From UBA6136 sp041178325 (GTDB lineage: Bacteria; Pseudomonadota; Gammaproteobacteria; Methylococcales; Methylococcaceae), in the NCBI GenBank assembly GCA_041178325.1, contig JBEGVN010000014.1, positions 33,409 through 97,408 on the forward strand: a DNA stretch of 64,000 nucleotides, written 5' to 3'. Made by a program: the position numbers and the translations under genes. The notes below the pieces were generated by a model. That model did no database searches. It saw only the letters and a program-made list of their open reading frames with translations, and was not told the DNA's origin. Positions 28,801 through 36,020 of the stretch are shown one piece after another. Numbering within the stretch: the stretch's first letter is position 1; every line of letters begins with the position of its first letter.

Positions 28801-28984
28801 TTGATTCAATGACTTCAGGTCCCCCCCCGGGATAAAAGGTACGGATCTGTATGGTGGGGTATTCCACTTCTGGAAGAGCAGAGACTGGCAGTCTCATGAA
28901 GCCGACGATGCCTATCAGGAGCAGGGCAAGCATCAACAGGGATGTTGCCACGGGTCTCTGGATAAAGGGCGACGAAACCTTCAT
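25886..28984 (-). CDS. mdtB: MdtB-like RND multidrug efflux pump subunit
   Basis: RND transporter of 1032 residues, partner of the downstream MdtC-like subunit. It begins MKVSSPFIQRPVATSLLMLAL and shows the same fold, with ATGFVVDDAIVMLENI in helix 4 and EIGFTILSLTASLIAVLIP beyond. The gene starts 5 bp after the adaptor stop. MdtABC-type systems export bile salts, novobiocin and some metal complexes; in E. coli they use TolC as outer-membrane channel, and none is encoded beside this operon. Tandem RND genes of this kind are diagnostic for MdtABC/MuxABC systems. I see no regulator (BaeSR) next to it. Confidence 0.9.
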   Translation of the reverse strand: MKVSSPFIQRPVATSLLMLALLLIGIVGFMRLPVSALPEVEYPTIQIRTFYPGGGPEVIESTITAPLEKQLGQISGLTQMSSSSAYGVSTITLQFNLDLDIDVAEQQVQAAINTAYSYLPKDLPTPPVYSKSNPADAPVMTLALTSDSLPLIAVHDLADTRLAQKISQLAGVGLVNLNGGLKPAIHIKANPTSLAAYGISLEDLRNSLTLSTVNQAKGSFDGPAIAMTILANDQIMTLEDFKNQIVVYRNQGPVRVSDIAEVTEAPENRRQASMFNDQPAVILAIHRQPGANTIQVVDSIKAILPELEAGLPGDIDIQEVTDRTMTTRASIGKVEHELLTTIALVVMVIYLFLRNIPATLIPSLSVPLSLAGTFAAMYGLGYSLNNLTLMALTIATGFVVDDAIVMLENIMRYIEKGESPRRAAILGSGEIGFTILSLTASLIAVLIPLLFMGDVLGRLFREFAMTLTLAILVSALVSLTLTPMLAAFLPKARLVGQQEEPWLLMRKIHVFYEKTLGYALDQSRSVILMAVGLLVLTFALMLIVPKGFFPVQDVGLLVGITEADPSIGFESMQERQQALAARVLDDPAVESLTSHVGIDGTNTTLNEGRLLITLKPYESRDVATKVIARLNAALAPMEGIRVHLQPVQDLTIEDRISQAQYQFTIEAPESGLLESWNSRILDQLSSHPEIKDVHSNFAATSRTLELKIDRDTASRLGVSTEAISQTLYDAFGQRQIITRYSQINQYRVILEVDGRFQSDPESIRNLYIPGAGGRTIPLAGLLHEEETFGRSVIHRQGQFPAATYSFNLGPHASLGDAVSAVNQALLALNLPKSLRIDFQGTAQAFQGALENQLPLLLAAVISVYILLGMLYESYIHPITILSTLPSAAVGALLMLVLLGIDLDIVSLIGIVLLIGIVAKNAIMMIDFAISAQREEGLTAREAIQKASLLRLRPILMTTMAALLAGVPLALGSGMGEEMRRPLGVVIMGGLIFSQIMTLYTTPCIYLGFDALAKRLRRHFSSPSDDTMMAKDP

Positions 28985-28989
28985 TCGCC

Positions 28990-30162
28990 TCAGGGCGATG
29001 GCGGAGTTGGGCGGGATACTTCAGCAGGACCGGTATCGCCAGGGGCGACCTTGATGCCGTCCCGAAGCTTGTCGAGGCCTTCTGTGACCACGGCTTGTCC
29101 TGCCTCCAGGCCTGATTCGATGATGACGGCTTCATCTTCCGAGGCCCCAAGGGTCACAGGAATCGTCCGAATGGTGTTATCAGGATTGATACCAAAAACA
29201 TGGTAACCCTTGGGGCCCTGCTGCACCGCGCGTCGCGGCGCAATGACCTGGTCAGGGAGTACATCCAGCAATAACCGCACATTCACAAACTGGTTGGGGT
29301 AAAGCGCCAGATCCTGATTTTCAAATCGCGCCTTGATCTTAAGGGTACCGGTACTCAAGTCGATCAGATTATCCGCGCTGGCAACGCGGCCGACGGCCAG
29401 GAGGTGACGGCCATCCCGGTCGTAGGCTTCGATCGGAAGATCAGGAACCTGGGCCATGCGTTCCTGTAGGCGTTTGTTGTAATCCTGCGGAATGCTGAAG
29501 ATCACCGAGAGGGGTTGCATCTGTGTGATGACAACCACCGGATCCATGACATTTAGAATATTCCCAAGGTCCACCATTTTTAGGCCGACGCGTCCAGAAA
29601 GGGGGGCCGTGATCTTGCAGAAAGAGAGTTGTACCCTCGCAGCGTCGATCTGACCCTGGTCGGTCGCGATGATGCCTTTGAGCTGGTTGACCGTAGCGCT
29701 TTGGGTTTGCAATTGTGAAAGCGCGATATAGCCTTCCTTGATCAAATGCTCGTCTCGGGCAAGCTCCGCCTCGGCGAACTGGAGCTGCGCACGATCACCA
29801 GTGATCTTTCCGACCGCCTGATCGAGCTGACTTTGGTAAATCCTGGGGTCCACCTCGGCAAGAAGATCCCCGGCCTTGACATATTGACCCTCGGTGAAAT
29901 GGATGCGGAGGAGTTCGCCGGTGACCCGCGCCTTCACAAGTGTCGTGTTGAAGGCGGTTACCGTTCCGAGTGCATTGAGATGAATCTCGAAATCACCCGT
30001 GCGAACCTTTTCGGTCCTGACGCTGATGGGAACTGATTTTCCGGCTGCACCCTTGTCGCTGTCGTTCGGCGCTGGGGTTCGGTTCAAAACAACAACCGCG
30101 ATGAGCGTCGCCAAAGAGACACCGATAAGCCAGGGTCGAGAAATACCTTCAATCCATTTCAT
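28990..30162 (-). CDS. mdtA: MdtA-like RND periplasmic adaptor
   Basis: Membrane-fusion protein of the MdtBC-like pump. From ATG 30162 it has 390 residues: one N-terminal helix (about 12-28), the lipoyl halves near ALGTVTAFNTTLVKARVTGEL and ITAPLSGRVGL, a helical hairpin between them, and the beta-barrel and membrane-proximal domains with YPNQFVNVRLLLDVL and IAPRRAVQQGPKG, all strongly MdtA-like. The frame is open 44 codons further upstream, but that stretch has no signal character. It is the first gene of the block running to 18124. The promoter must lie in 30163-30430. Confidence 0.88.
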   Translation of the reverse strand: MKWIEGISRPWLIGVSLATLIAVVVLNRTPAPNDSDKGAAGKSVPISVRTEKVRTGDFEIHLNALGTVTAFNTTLVKARVTGELLRIHFTEGQYVKAGDLLAEVDPRIYQSQLDQAVGKITGDRAQLQFAEAELARDEHLIKEGYIALSQLQTQSATVNQLKGIIATDQGQIDAARVQLSFCKITAPLSGRVGLKMVDLGNILNVMDPVVVITQMQPLSVIFSIPQDYNKRLQERMAQVPDLPIEAYDRDGRHLLAVGRVASADNLIDLSTGTLKIKARFENQDLALYPNQFVNVRLLLDVLPDQVIAPRRAVQQGPKGYHVFGINPDNTIRTIPVTLGASEDEAVIIESGLEAGQAVVTEGLDKLRDGIKVAPGDTGPAEVSRPTPPSP

Positions 30163-30430
30163 GGAACTAACTGTGCCCCGAGCGAAATACCCGGAGTGAA
30201 ATAGGGTCTTGCGCTTTCTCGAATTATCCAGAAAGGGCAGAGACGGTTGGAATTCTGTCTCCATTGTAGACGGAATAAGCGGGTACTGGTTCAAAGTTCT
30301 AGCCGGGCCATTGCCTAGTTTCGCCCCACTTTGGAACTGCTAGTATCGGTCTGAATCAAACGAACGAGCCTTAGAACTGCTCAACGTTCCCCAATAATGC
30401 ATTCTTACGCATTCCCAATGGAGCTATGCC

Positions 30431-30925
30431 ATGAGTGAACTCATCGTGATCGGTTACGACGACCCTTTCAAGGCGGAGGAAATTCGCCTCCAACTTCTGA
30501 AGATGCAGCGCGATTATCTGGTTGATCTTGAGGATGCCGTCGTGGCGATCAAGAACAAGGACGGTAAAGTCAGGCTCAATCAAGCCTTTCCTTTGACTGC
30601 GATGGGTGCAACCGGAGGAGGATTCTGGGGTGCGTTGATTGGGTTACTGTTCATGAACCCTCTTTTGGGCGTGGTCGTTGGGGCCAGTGCGGGGGCAGTT
30701 TCTGGTGCTTTGAGTGATATCGGAATCAATGATCGGTTCATGAAGGACTTGGCTTCGGAATTTAAACCGAATACATCGGCCCTTTTTGTCCTGGTCAGGA
30801 AGGTGACTGCGGATAAGGTACTTGAGGAGTTTCGTGGCACCGGCGGAAAAATTCTTCAGTCATCTCTCTCTCATGACGATGAAGCCAAGCTTCAGGCGGC
30901 CCTTGATGCAGGGCGTCAGTTCTGA
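30431..30925 (+). CDS. DUF1269 membrane protein
   Basis: A 164-residue protein with the DUF1269 layout: an N-terminal alpha/beta domain (LIVIGYDDPFKAEEIRLQL, then DAVVAIKNKDGKVRL), a Gly-rich hydrophobic hairpin at about 57-98 (GGGFWGALIGLLFMNP, GVVVGASAGAVSGALSD), and a C-terminal alpha/beta part (SALFVLVRKVTADKVLEEF, KILQSSLSHDDE). GGAG lies 8 nt before the ATG. The function of the family is not known; the hairpin suggests membrane association. It stands alone between mdtA and a convergent ZIP gene. Confidence 0.85.
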   Translation: MSELIVIGYDDPFKAEEIRLQLLKMQRDYLVDLEDAVVAIKNKDGKVRLNQAFPLTAMGATGGGFWGALIGLLFMNPLLGVVVGASAGAVSGALSDIGINDRFMKDLASEFKPNTSALFVLVRKVTADKVLEEFRGTGGKILQSSLSHDDEAKLQAALDAGRQF

Positions 30926-30937
30926 AGTCATCGGCAA

Positions 30938-31720
30938 CTAGCCGTGCTCTTGGCCCAAGAGCAAGAAGACCAGAAAGCCTGCAAAAAAGAGCACTGTGGA
31001 GATGTGAGTGTCGACTTCCCGGTGGGATTCGACCAATAGTTCCTCGGTAACGAGAAAAAGGAGGGCGGCTAGTCCAAAGGACAGCACAAGATCAAGAGCG
31101 CTGTCTGGTAAATAAGGCAGTCCGATCATGCCAACCAAAGTGCCAATCGCCAGCATCGAAAAAACGCTCAGGTTCAGCAAAAAGATGAACAACCTTGAGC
31201 GCTTCATCTTGCGGAGGCTCCCCGTCATGGTCAAGCCGACAGACAGCAGTTCCACGGCAAGTGCCATTGAGAGCAAGCGTCCTGCACTGCTCAAGGTGTG
31301 AATGGTGAGCGCCAGAATCAAGCCATCCAGAAAGACATCCACGGCTATGCCTGCAATGAGTGCCATGGGCAGGGGGCGGTTCATCCCGACGTTTGCGTCT
31401 TCCTCCCCATGGGATGACAGGTGCGCCAAAACCAGCATGAAGGCGACACCGGTACTGAATCCCACGGTCAGAAGGGTCGGGTTTTGTCGATGAATGACGT
31501 CCGGGAGAATTTCAACGGAAACCACCGAAAAGATGATCCCTGCAGCCAGATGCTGAAGGTGACTCAGTCCCTTGGGTCCGATCCGATAAAAGGATCCAAT
31601 CAGGGTTCCCACCATCGCCGCGATAACCGGAAGTCCGGCATAACGGCCCAGAGCATCCAGCGCGCTGGGACCTGTTTCGGTCAGTGCTCTCATGACGTTC
31701 GATGTGCTTTCAATGGGCAT
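30938..31720 (-). CDS. ZIP-family divalent metal transporter
   Basis: Inner-membrane transporter of zinc or related divalent metals. The 260 residues contain about eight hydrophobic helices. The metal-binding helices IV-V are recognisable around LQHLAAGIIFSVVSVEILPD (His/Glu) and GIAVDVFLDGLILALTIH (Asp/His), which replace the more common HNxPEG form. A short His/Glu/Asp loop (HLSSHGEEDAN) lies between helices. It converges on the DUF1269 gene with a 12-bp gap. No metal regulator is adjacent. Direction of transport follows the family, not the sequence. Confidence 0.8.
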   Translation of the reverse strand: MPIESTSNVMRALTETGPSALDALGRYAGLPVIAAMVGTLIGSFYRIGPKGLSHLQHLAAGIIFSVVSVEILPDVIHRQNPTLLTVGFSTGVAFMLVLAHLSSHGEEDANVGMNRPLPMALIAGIAVDVFLDGLILALTIHTLSSAGRLLSMALAVELLSVGLTMTGSLRKMKRSRLFIFLLNLSVFSMLAIGTLVGMIGLPYLPDSALDLVLSFGLAALLFLVTEELLVESHREVDTHISTVLFFAGFLVFLLLGQEHG

Positions 31721-31841
31721 GGTGCGGGGGTTTTAATGTGAACCGTGTCGGGTCTTGGGAAAGATTTAGTTTTTCGGGTTTAAAGGGCAAAATAACACAC
31801 GAATACACCATCGTTTTTTATCCTCTCACCCGGATCCTCTT

Positions 31842-32357
31842 GTGTCTTCTCTCGAGCAGATCGAAAACCGGATTGATGCACTGATTCAAAATATTCGCAC
31901 GTCCTATCCTGATTGGCTCTGCCGTCGGGGTTGCGATGAGTGTTGCCGCCGTCTCGCGTCTCTACCGTTGATGACACGGGCTGAATGGATCCGCCTCAAG
32001 GAAGGCCTGCTTCTTATCCCCTCATCCGATCGTGAAGACCTGATTTCTCACATTCATGCACTTTCTGGTGTGACAGGGTTTGTGGTTTGCCCAATGCTGG
32101 ACCCTTCTGACGGTGCTTGCCGGGTCTACGCTCACCGACCGCTGGCCTGCAGAACCTATGGGTATTACACGCAAAAGGGGGTGGGACTTCACTGCAAGCA
32201 AATCGAACATCAGATCGATCAGGGGTTACTCGGCCAGGTGGTCTGGGGTAACCAGGATGCCTTGGAAAAGGATCTTCGGGCCGAGGGATCGCAAAGATCA
32301 CTCGCGGAATGGATAGCCTGCCCAAGGGATGGAATGGATCCACGTGCGACGTCTTAA
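31842..32357 (+). CDS. YkgJ-family cysteine-cluster protein
   Basis: A 171-residue protein with the zinc- or iron-binding cysteine pattern of the YkgJ/Fe-S oxidoreductase-like family: CRRGCDECC at about 26-34, then CPMLDPSDGACRVYAHRPLACRTYG at about 85-110. The start codon is GTG with only a weak GGA upstream; no ATG alternative exists. The 3' end overlaps the histidine kinase gene by 29 bp, so the two are translated from one message. Members of this family are widespread and mostly unstudied; metal binding is the only safe inference. Confidence 0.8.
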   Translation: MSSLEQIENRIDALIQNIRTSYPDWLCRRGCDECCRRLASLPLMTRAEWIRLKEGLLLIPSSDREDLISHIHALSGVTGFVVCPMLDPSDGACRVYAHRPLACRTYGYYTQKGVGLHCKQIEHQIDQGLLGQVVWGNQDALEKDLRAEGSQRSLAEWIACPRDGMDPRATS

Positions 32358-33780
32358 GACCTTATCCTTGCGGCCCATTCAATGGGTCTATGGACTGATC
32401 CTAATCACCGTATTGAGTTTTTTGGGCTTTGCCTGGCATTCAATCCAGGCCTTTGATGACAAGGTCTACTCCCTCAGAGAGGGATACCTTAACGAAATCA
32501 CCCATGCCTTGGCAGGCCCACTGGCTGTGCTTGAAGACATCGGGATGAATGATCAAGCGTCATTAGGCCGTGTCTTCGCCCCCTTTTCAAACCTTCGAAC
32601 CCCTGAACTTTATGACGTTGAAGCCAATCGTCAGCGGGTACTCCACCTTCTTGTCACCAACCGGCAGGGGCAAGTCATTTTTGACTCCACGGGGGAGGAA
32701 TTGGGTTTGAATATCGCAGATCGCCCCGAAGTTCTGGCTGCTTTGTCAGGAAACGTACAGCGTCGTGATGAAGATCTGGGACGCGGCATATACCGCATGT
32801 ATGTCGGTATCCCGATCAGACATGGCGATACGCTTCACGGTGCCCTGATTGCTTCAAAAAGCAATATTCTTCTCAAGCCGCTGGTCGACGCTGTCGAGCA
32901 AGGCATGCTTTTTATCTTGCTGGCCTTTGCAGCAATCGTCCTGTTGATGCTGCTTACCGCGTACTTACTGCTGTATCGCCCAATTGAGCTCTGGCTGGGT
33001 CGTCTGGATCTCGCTCGAGGGGGGACGCCGGTCCTCAGGCCCAATTTACGGAGGAGGCGATTCGGACGAATCGGGATCTTGCTGGATCGGGTGCATGAGA
33101 CCATTTCTGAAAAGCGGCATATGGAGCAAATGGTCGCTTGTCTCGCACATGAAATGAAGAACCCGATCAATGCGGTTCGCATTCATGCGGAGCTTTTGGG
33201 GCGGGTCGATAAGGCAACCGACCGGCAGCGGCTGATCCTTGAAATCAAGTCCTGTTGTGATCGAATGACCAATGTCACTGAACGGCTTCTTGTCATCGCT
33301 GCTATTGAGCGTCGGGAGTCACTGGAGGCGCTTTTACCCATTCGTATTGGGGATCTGCTTGAAAATGTTCTCAGTACACTGCGTGATACGGCCGACCGAC
33401 AGGGGATCTCGCTCCATACCGTGGGGGTCCTTGATCGATCGGTCCGGTGTGAGCCGGTGCTGATTGAGCTTGCGATTGGCAATCTCATTCAAAACGCCAT
33501 CGACCATTCACCCTCCGGGCGTGATGTCGTCATTTCGGTGATGGAGCAGGGAGGAACGGTCGCCTTTGAGGTTCGTGATCAGGGCAACGGCATCCCGGAC
33601 CATGCGATACATCAGGTCTTTGACAAGTATTTCACACTGCCCAAAGCGTCAACAGGTCGCAAGGGTACGGGAATTGGACTCAATGTGGTCCAGCATGTTG
33701 CAGATCTCCATTGTGGCGAAATTACCCTGAAAAACCATCCTGAGGGGGGTGTTCTTGCCATTTTCACCCTTCCAATCTGA
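32329..33780 (+). CDS. orphan CreC-like sensor histidine kinase
   Basis: Membrane sensor kinase of 483 residues. A helix at 18-36 and another at 192-216 frame a periplasmic sensor domain in which VTNRQGQVIFDSTGEELG resembles the sensor of CreC-type kinases. The phosphorylated His274 lies in CLAHEMKNPI, followed by the N box (NLIQNAIDHSPSG), G1 (DQGNGIP) and G2 (KGTGIGLNVV). No response regulator is in the window. It overlaps the YkgJ-type gene by 29 bp and is followed by a strong terminator. The ATG has AAGGG directly before it, too close for a good ribosome site, so translation probably depends on coupling. Confidence 0.88.
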   Translation: MEWIHVRRLKTLSLRPIQWVYGLILITVLSFLGFAWHSIQAFDDKVYSLREGYLNEITHALAGPLAVLEDIGMNDQASLGRVFAPFSNLRTPELYDVEANRQRVLHLLVTNRQGQVIFDSTGEELGLNIADRPEVLAALSGNVQRRDEDLGRGIYRMYVGIPIRHGDTLHGALIASKSNILLKPLVDAVEQGMLFILLAFAAIVLLMLLTAYLLLYRPIELWLGRLDLARGGTPVLRPNLRRRRFGRIGILLDRVHETISEKRHMEQMVACLAHEMKNPINAVRIHAELLGRVDKATDRQRLILEIKSCCDRMTNVTERLLVIAAIERRESLEALLPIRIGDLLENVLSTLRDTADRQGISLHTVGVLDRSVRCEPVLIELAIGNLIQNAIDHSPSGRDVVISVMEQGGTVAFEVRDQGNGIPDHAIHQVFDKYFTLPKASTGRKGTGIGLNVVQHVADLHCGEITLKNHPEGGVLAIFTLPI

Positions 33781-33807
33781 AGCGGCATTAGGCGCCAATA
33801 AAATATA

Positions 33808-33833
33808 AAAGGCCCTCCGGAAGAGGGCCTTTT
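33808..33833 (+). terminator. Rho-independent terminator after the histidine kinase gene
   Basis: AAAGGCCCTC and GAGGGCCTTT form a 10-bp stem with a CGGAA loop, ending in a T run, 27 bp after the kinase stop. The A run on the left lets it also act on the convergent NlpE-like transcript. Confidence 0.88.
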
Positions 33834-33858
33834 CATGAGGGCTGTGATTCGTTCGTCC

Positions 33859-34398
33859 TTAGTGGATATGCATCTCGCGATTGCCCGCAAGGTCACTGCG
33901 CTCCATCAGGTAAGGCTTCTCGCTACCCGGATAGGGACGACCGTCGGAATTCACGTAGAGGAGTGCACCATCCTCCTTGATCTGAAGTTTACGAACCGGT
34001 GCCTCTTTGTTCGGGGTCAGAACAACCGTCCGATTGGCTTCATCCCAGGTGTACTTCCCTTTTTCAAACGATTCGCGGTTTAAAAGCTTGGCGGGTTGAA
34101 TCACCAGAAGGTAGTTGTCCTTCGCATTCAACGACAGCGTCATCTTGATCCCGTTGCAGTCGGGTTCGTTGCAGGGCAGGTACCCATAGAAGACCCCGCG
34201 ATACTTGCCTTTGTCTCCTGGAAGGGCATGCTGGGAGTGATCCATATCACCTCCTTGCCTGAACATCTCACGCTGCTTGATGGCTTTTTCGGCGAGTTCT
34301 TTGTCCGACTCGGCGTATCCTGGGCTCATGAAGCCCAGCGATGCACAAAAAACTCCCATAAGCATTCCGGCCTTGGCCGCTCGCGTCGATACGTTCAT
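33859..34398 (-). CDS. NlpE N-terminal-domain periplasmic protein
   Basis: A 179-residue exported protein with a signal peptide (about 1-29, ending GYAES) and the NlpE N-terminal barrel: GKYRGVFYGYLPCNEPDCNGIKM, where the spaced Cys pair stands in place of the CADC motif of E. coli NlpE, then LSLNAKDNYLLV, YTWDEANRTVVL and the closing strands. E. coli NlpE is an outer-membrane lipoprotein that signals copper and surface stress to CpxA. Here the signal lacks a lipobox, so the protein is probably soluble in the periplasm. A His/Met-containing linker (DMDHSQH) and tail (MHIH) could bind copper; this is inference. Confidence 0.78.
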   Translation of the reverse strand: MNVSTRAAKAGMLMGVFCASLGFMSPGYAESDKELAEKAIKQREMFRQGGDMDHSQHALPGDKGKYRGVFYGYLPCNEPDCNGIKMTLSLNAKDNYLLVIQPAKLLNRESFEKGKYTWDEANRTVVLTPNKEAPVRKLQIKEDGALLYVNSDGRPYPGSEKPYLMERSDLAGNREMHIH

Positions 34399-34576
34399 TC
34401 AGCAGATCCTCCCAAAGTTCGCAGTTAAGGCCCAGGAGCGAGCCCCGTTTTTATGAAATTTTACAAATTCACTGGAAAGGGAATTTGATCGGGTTTCACT
34501 TTCCTGAAACTACGACAATAGAAAGTGCAGAGGAGTTCCTTGTTACGTGTGAAAGAAGGGTGAAGGTATCAGCGCG

Positions 34577-35413
34577 CTACTTTATGCGGTATTTACTGAC
34601 ATTGTTAATGCTGAAGTTGGAGACATAGAGATTTCCCTCGCCATCAAAATCGACACCCGTAGGGTATCTGACGCCGGATTTAACGACACTAAGAGGCCTT
34701 CCCTTTTTATTGAACTGGACGATGGATGACGTATTGTAGTTGGCAACCCAGGGATTACCCAGACGATCGATGGCCAGCGCATGGGGTGCTGTATTGTTGG
34801 GTAATTTGAAGCTGACCCCCAGAGAAGGGCAGTAAATAGCATTGTCCTGGGTATCGGCGATCCACAACCTATCGTCAGGGCCTATGGCAAGCGAAAACAA
34901 ATTCATGCTGACCTTCAGATAGCCTAAAAACTTTCCTGTACTGGAATATTTGCTGATCACCTGAGTCGCGCGGTTCGCGATCAGGACATTATCCTGACTG
35001 TCTACGGCGACGGACGTTGGGGTATTAATCAGTTGCAGATTAGGGTCACTCAGAACGATGTCCACGCCGCCACTTGTGGCGTTGATGTGTTGGACATTGT
35101 TTCCTCCAAGATTAGCCACCCAGGCATTGCCCTTGGAGTCGACCGCAATTCCGGCGGGTGAGGCGAATCCGGTATAGGTCTTTGTCCCTTTTGGGGTAAC
35201 CAGAATGACGGAGGCATTGGTTGTACAACCCGACAGGCCGAGTTGGTAGCAGTCTCCCTGGTTGGTGACCCACACATCACCGCTCGGCGTAACAGCAACA
35301 CCCGCCGGGCGAACCACATGGTAGGTGATCACGTCGGTCCTTTTTGCCGCAGCATGGCCCTCGGGAATTATCATCTGGCTCATGAGCCAAACGAGAGCCA
35401 TAAACCGTTTCAT
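34577..35413 (-). CDS. NHL/Vgb-type beta-propeller exported protein
   Basis: From ATG 35413 a 278-residue exported protein with a signal peptide ending near GHAAAK. The mature part repeats a blade of the form GVAVxxxGxxWVTNxG or IAVDSKGNAWVANLGGN (also TSVAVDSQDNVLIANRA, LAIDRLGNPWVANYN, TGVDFDGEGNLYVSNF), giving about six blades, as in virginiamycin-B-lyase-like and NHL propellers. Catalytic function is not implied; most such proteins are uncharacterised. The frame is open back to 35515; ATG 35455 is another start and would place it 10 bp after the preceding gene. It appears to be last in the rlhA run. Confidence 0.72.
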   Translation of the reverse strand: MKRFMALVWLMSQMIIPEGHAAAKRTDVITYHVVRPAGVAVTPSGDVWVTNQGDCYQLGLSGCTTNASVILVTPKGTKTYTGFASPAGIAVDSKGNAWVANLGGNNVQHINATSGGVDIVLSDPNLQLINTPTSVAVDSQDNVLIANRATQVISKYSSTGKFLGYLKVSMNLFSLAIGPDDRLWIADTQDNAIYCPSLGVSFKLPNNTAPHALAIDRLGNPWVANYNTSSIVQFNKKGRPLSVVKSGVRYPTGVDFDGEGNLYVSNFSINNVSKYRIK

Positions 35414-35465
35414 CGGGACGGAGGTAAGCTTGAAAGTATCCTTGATGGATCGCATCGGTGATCTA

Positions 35466-36020
35466 TTAGACGTCTGAAGAGTGAATGTAAGTGACAGGGT
35501 CATTCGAAGCCCCACGTTGCAGGGCAGAGGCCATGAGGTCGAGGTCGATGATCAAAAACGCCAAGGACCAGATCAGTCCATCATAGGCATTGAAGTAGGC
35601 TCCTTCCATCATCCAGGTAACGATCACGCCCACCATGCCCAGAATGAGACTCAGGCTGGCGAACCGGAACAGTTTTGGATGGGCCACAACTTCGTTCTTG
35701 TACCGGCTTTCAAGCTCAAACAAGGCCACAACCAGAAGCCAAAGAAACGAATATACCCCATCCAACCAGGCACCCTCGAGCAGATAAGAGCTTTCTGCGA
35801 GGATAACCACCATCACGGCCATATTTCGGATCAAGGGGAGTCTTTGATTCAGTTTCAGTAACCACGGAAGCTTGCCCGTTTCGATTTCGTAAAGAACCAT
35901 CAGCACGATCCAGGCCATCGAATCAAAACTATCGTTGTATTCACCGCGAATCAAAAAAACGATGGCATTGGCCAAGAGCAGGAGGAAGAGCCCTGTTTTA
36001 AGTTGCAATGGCCGCATCAT
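35466..36020 (-). CDS. five-helix inner-membrane protein, unknown function
   Basis: A 184-residue protein with five hydrophobic helices (about 8-24, 36-50, 66-86, 88-104, 118-140, with a further one near 150) connected by short acidic turns. Two repeated units, WLDGVYSFLWLLVVALFELE and YFNAYDGLIWSLAFLIIDLD, together with NDSFDSMAWIVLMVLYEIE near the start, show an internal three-fold repeat of the form D-x(3-4)-W-x(6-8)-E/D. The ATG overlaps the rlhA stop (ATGA), so it is translated with rlhA. I do not recognise the family. Confidence 0.7.
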   Translation of the reverse strand: MMRPLQLKTGLFLLLLANAIVFLIRGEYNDSFDSMAWIVLMVLYEIETGKLPWLLKLNQRLPLIRNMAVMVVILAESSYLLEGAWLDGVYSFLWLLVVALFELESRYKNEVVAHPKLFRFASLSLILGMVGVIVTWMMEGAYFNAYDGLIWSLAFLIIDLDLMASALQRGASNDPVTYIHSSDV

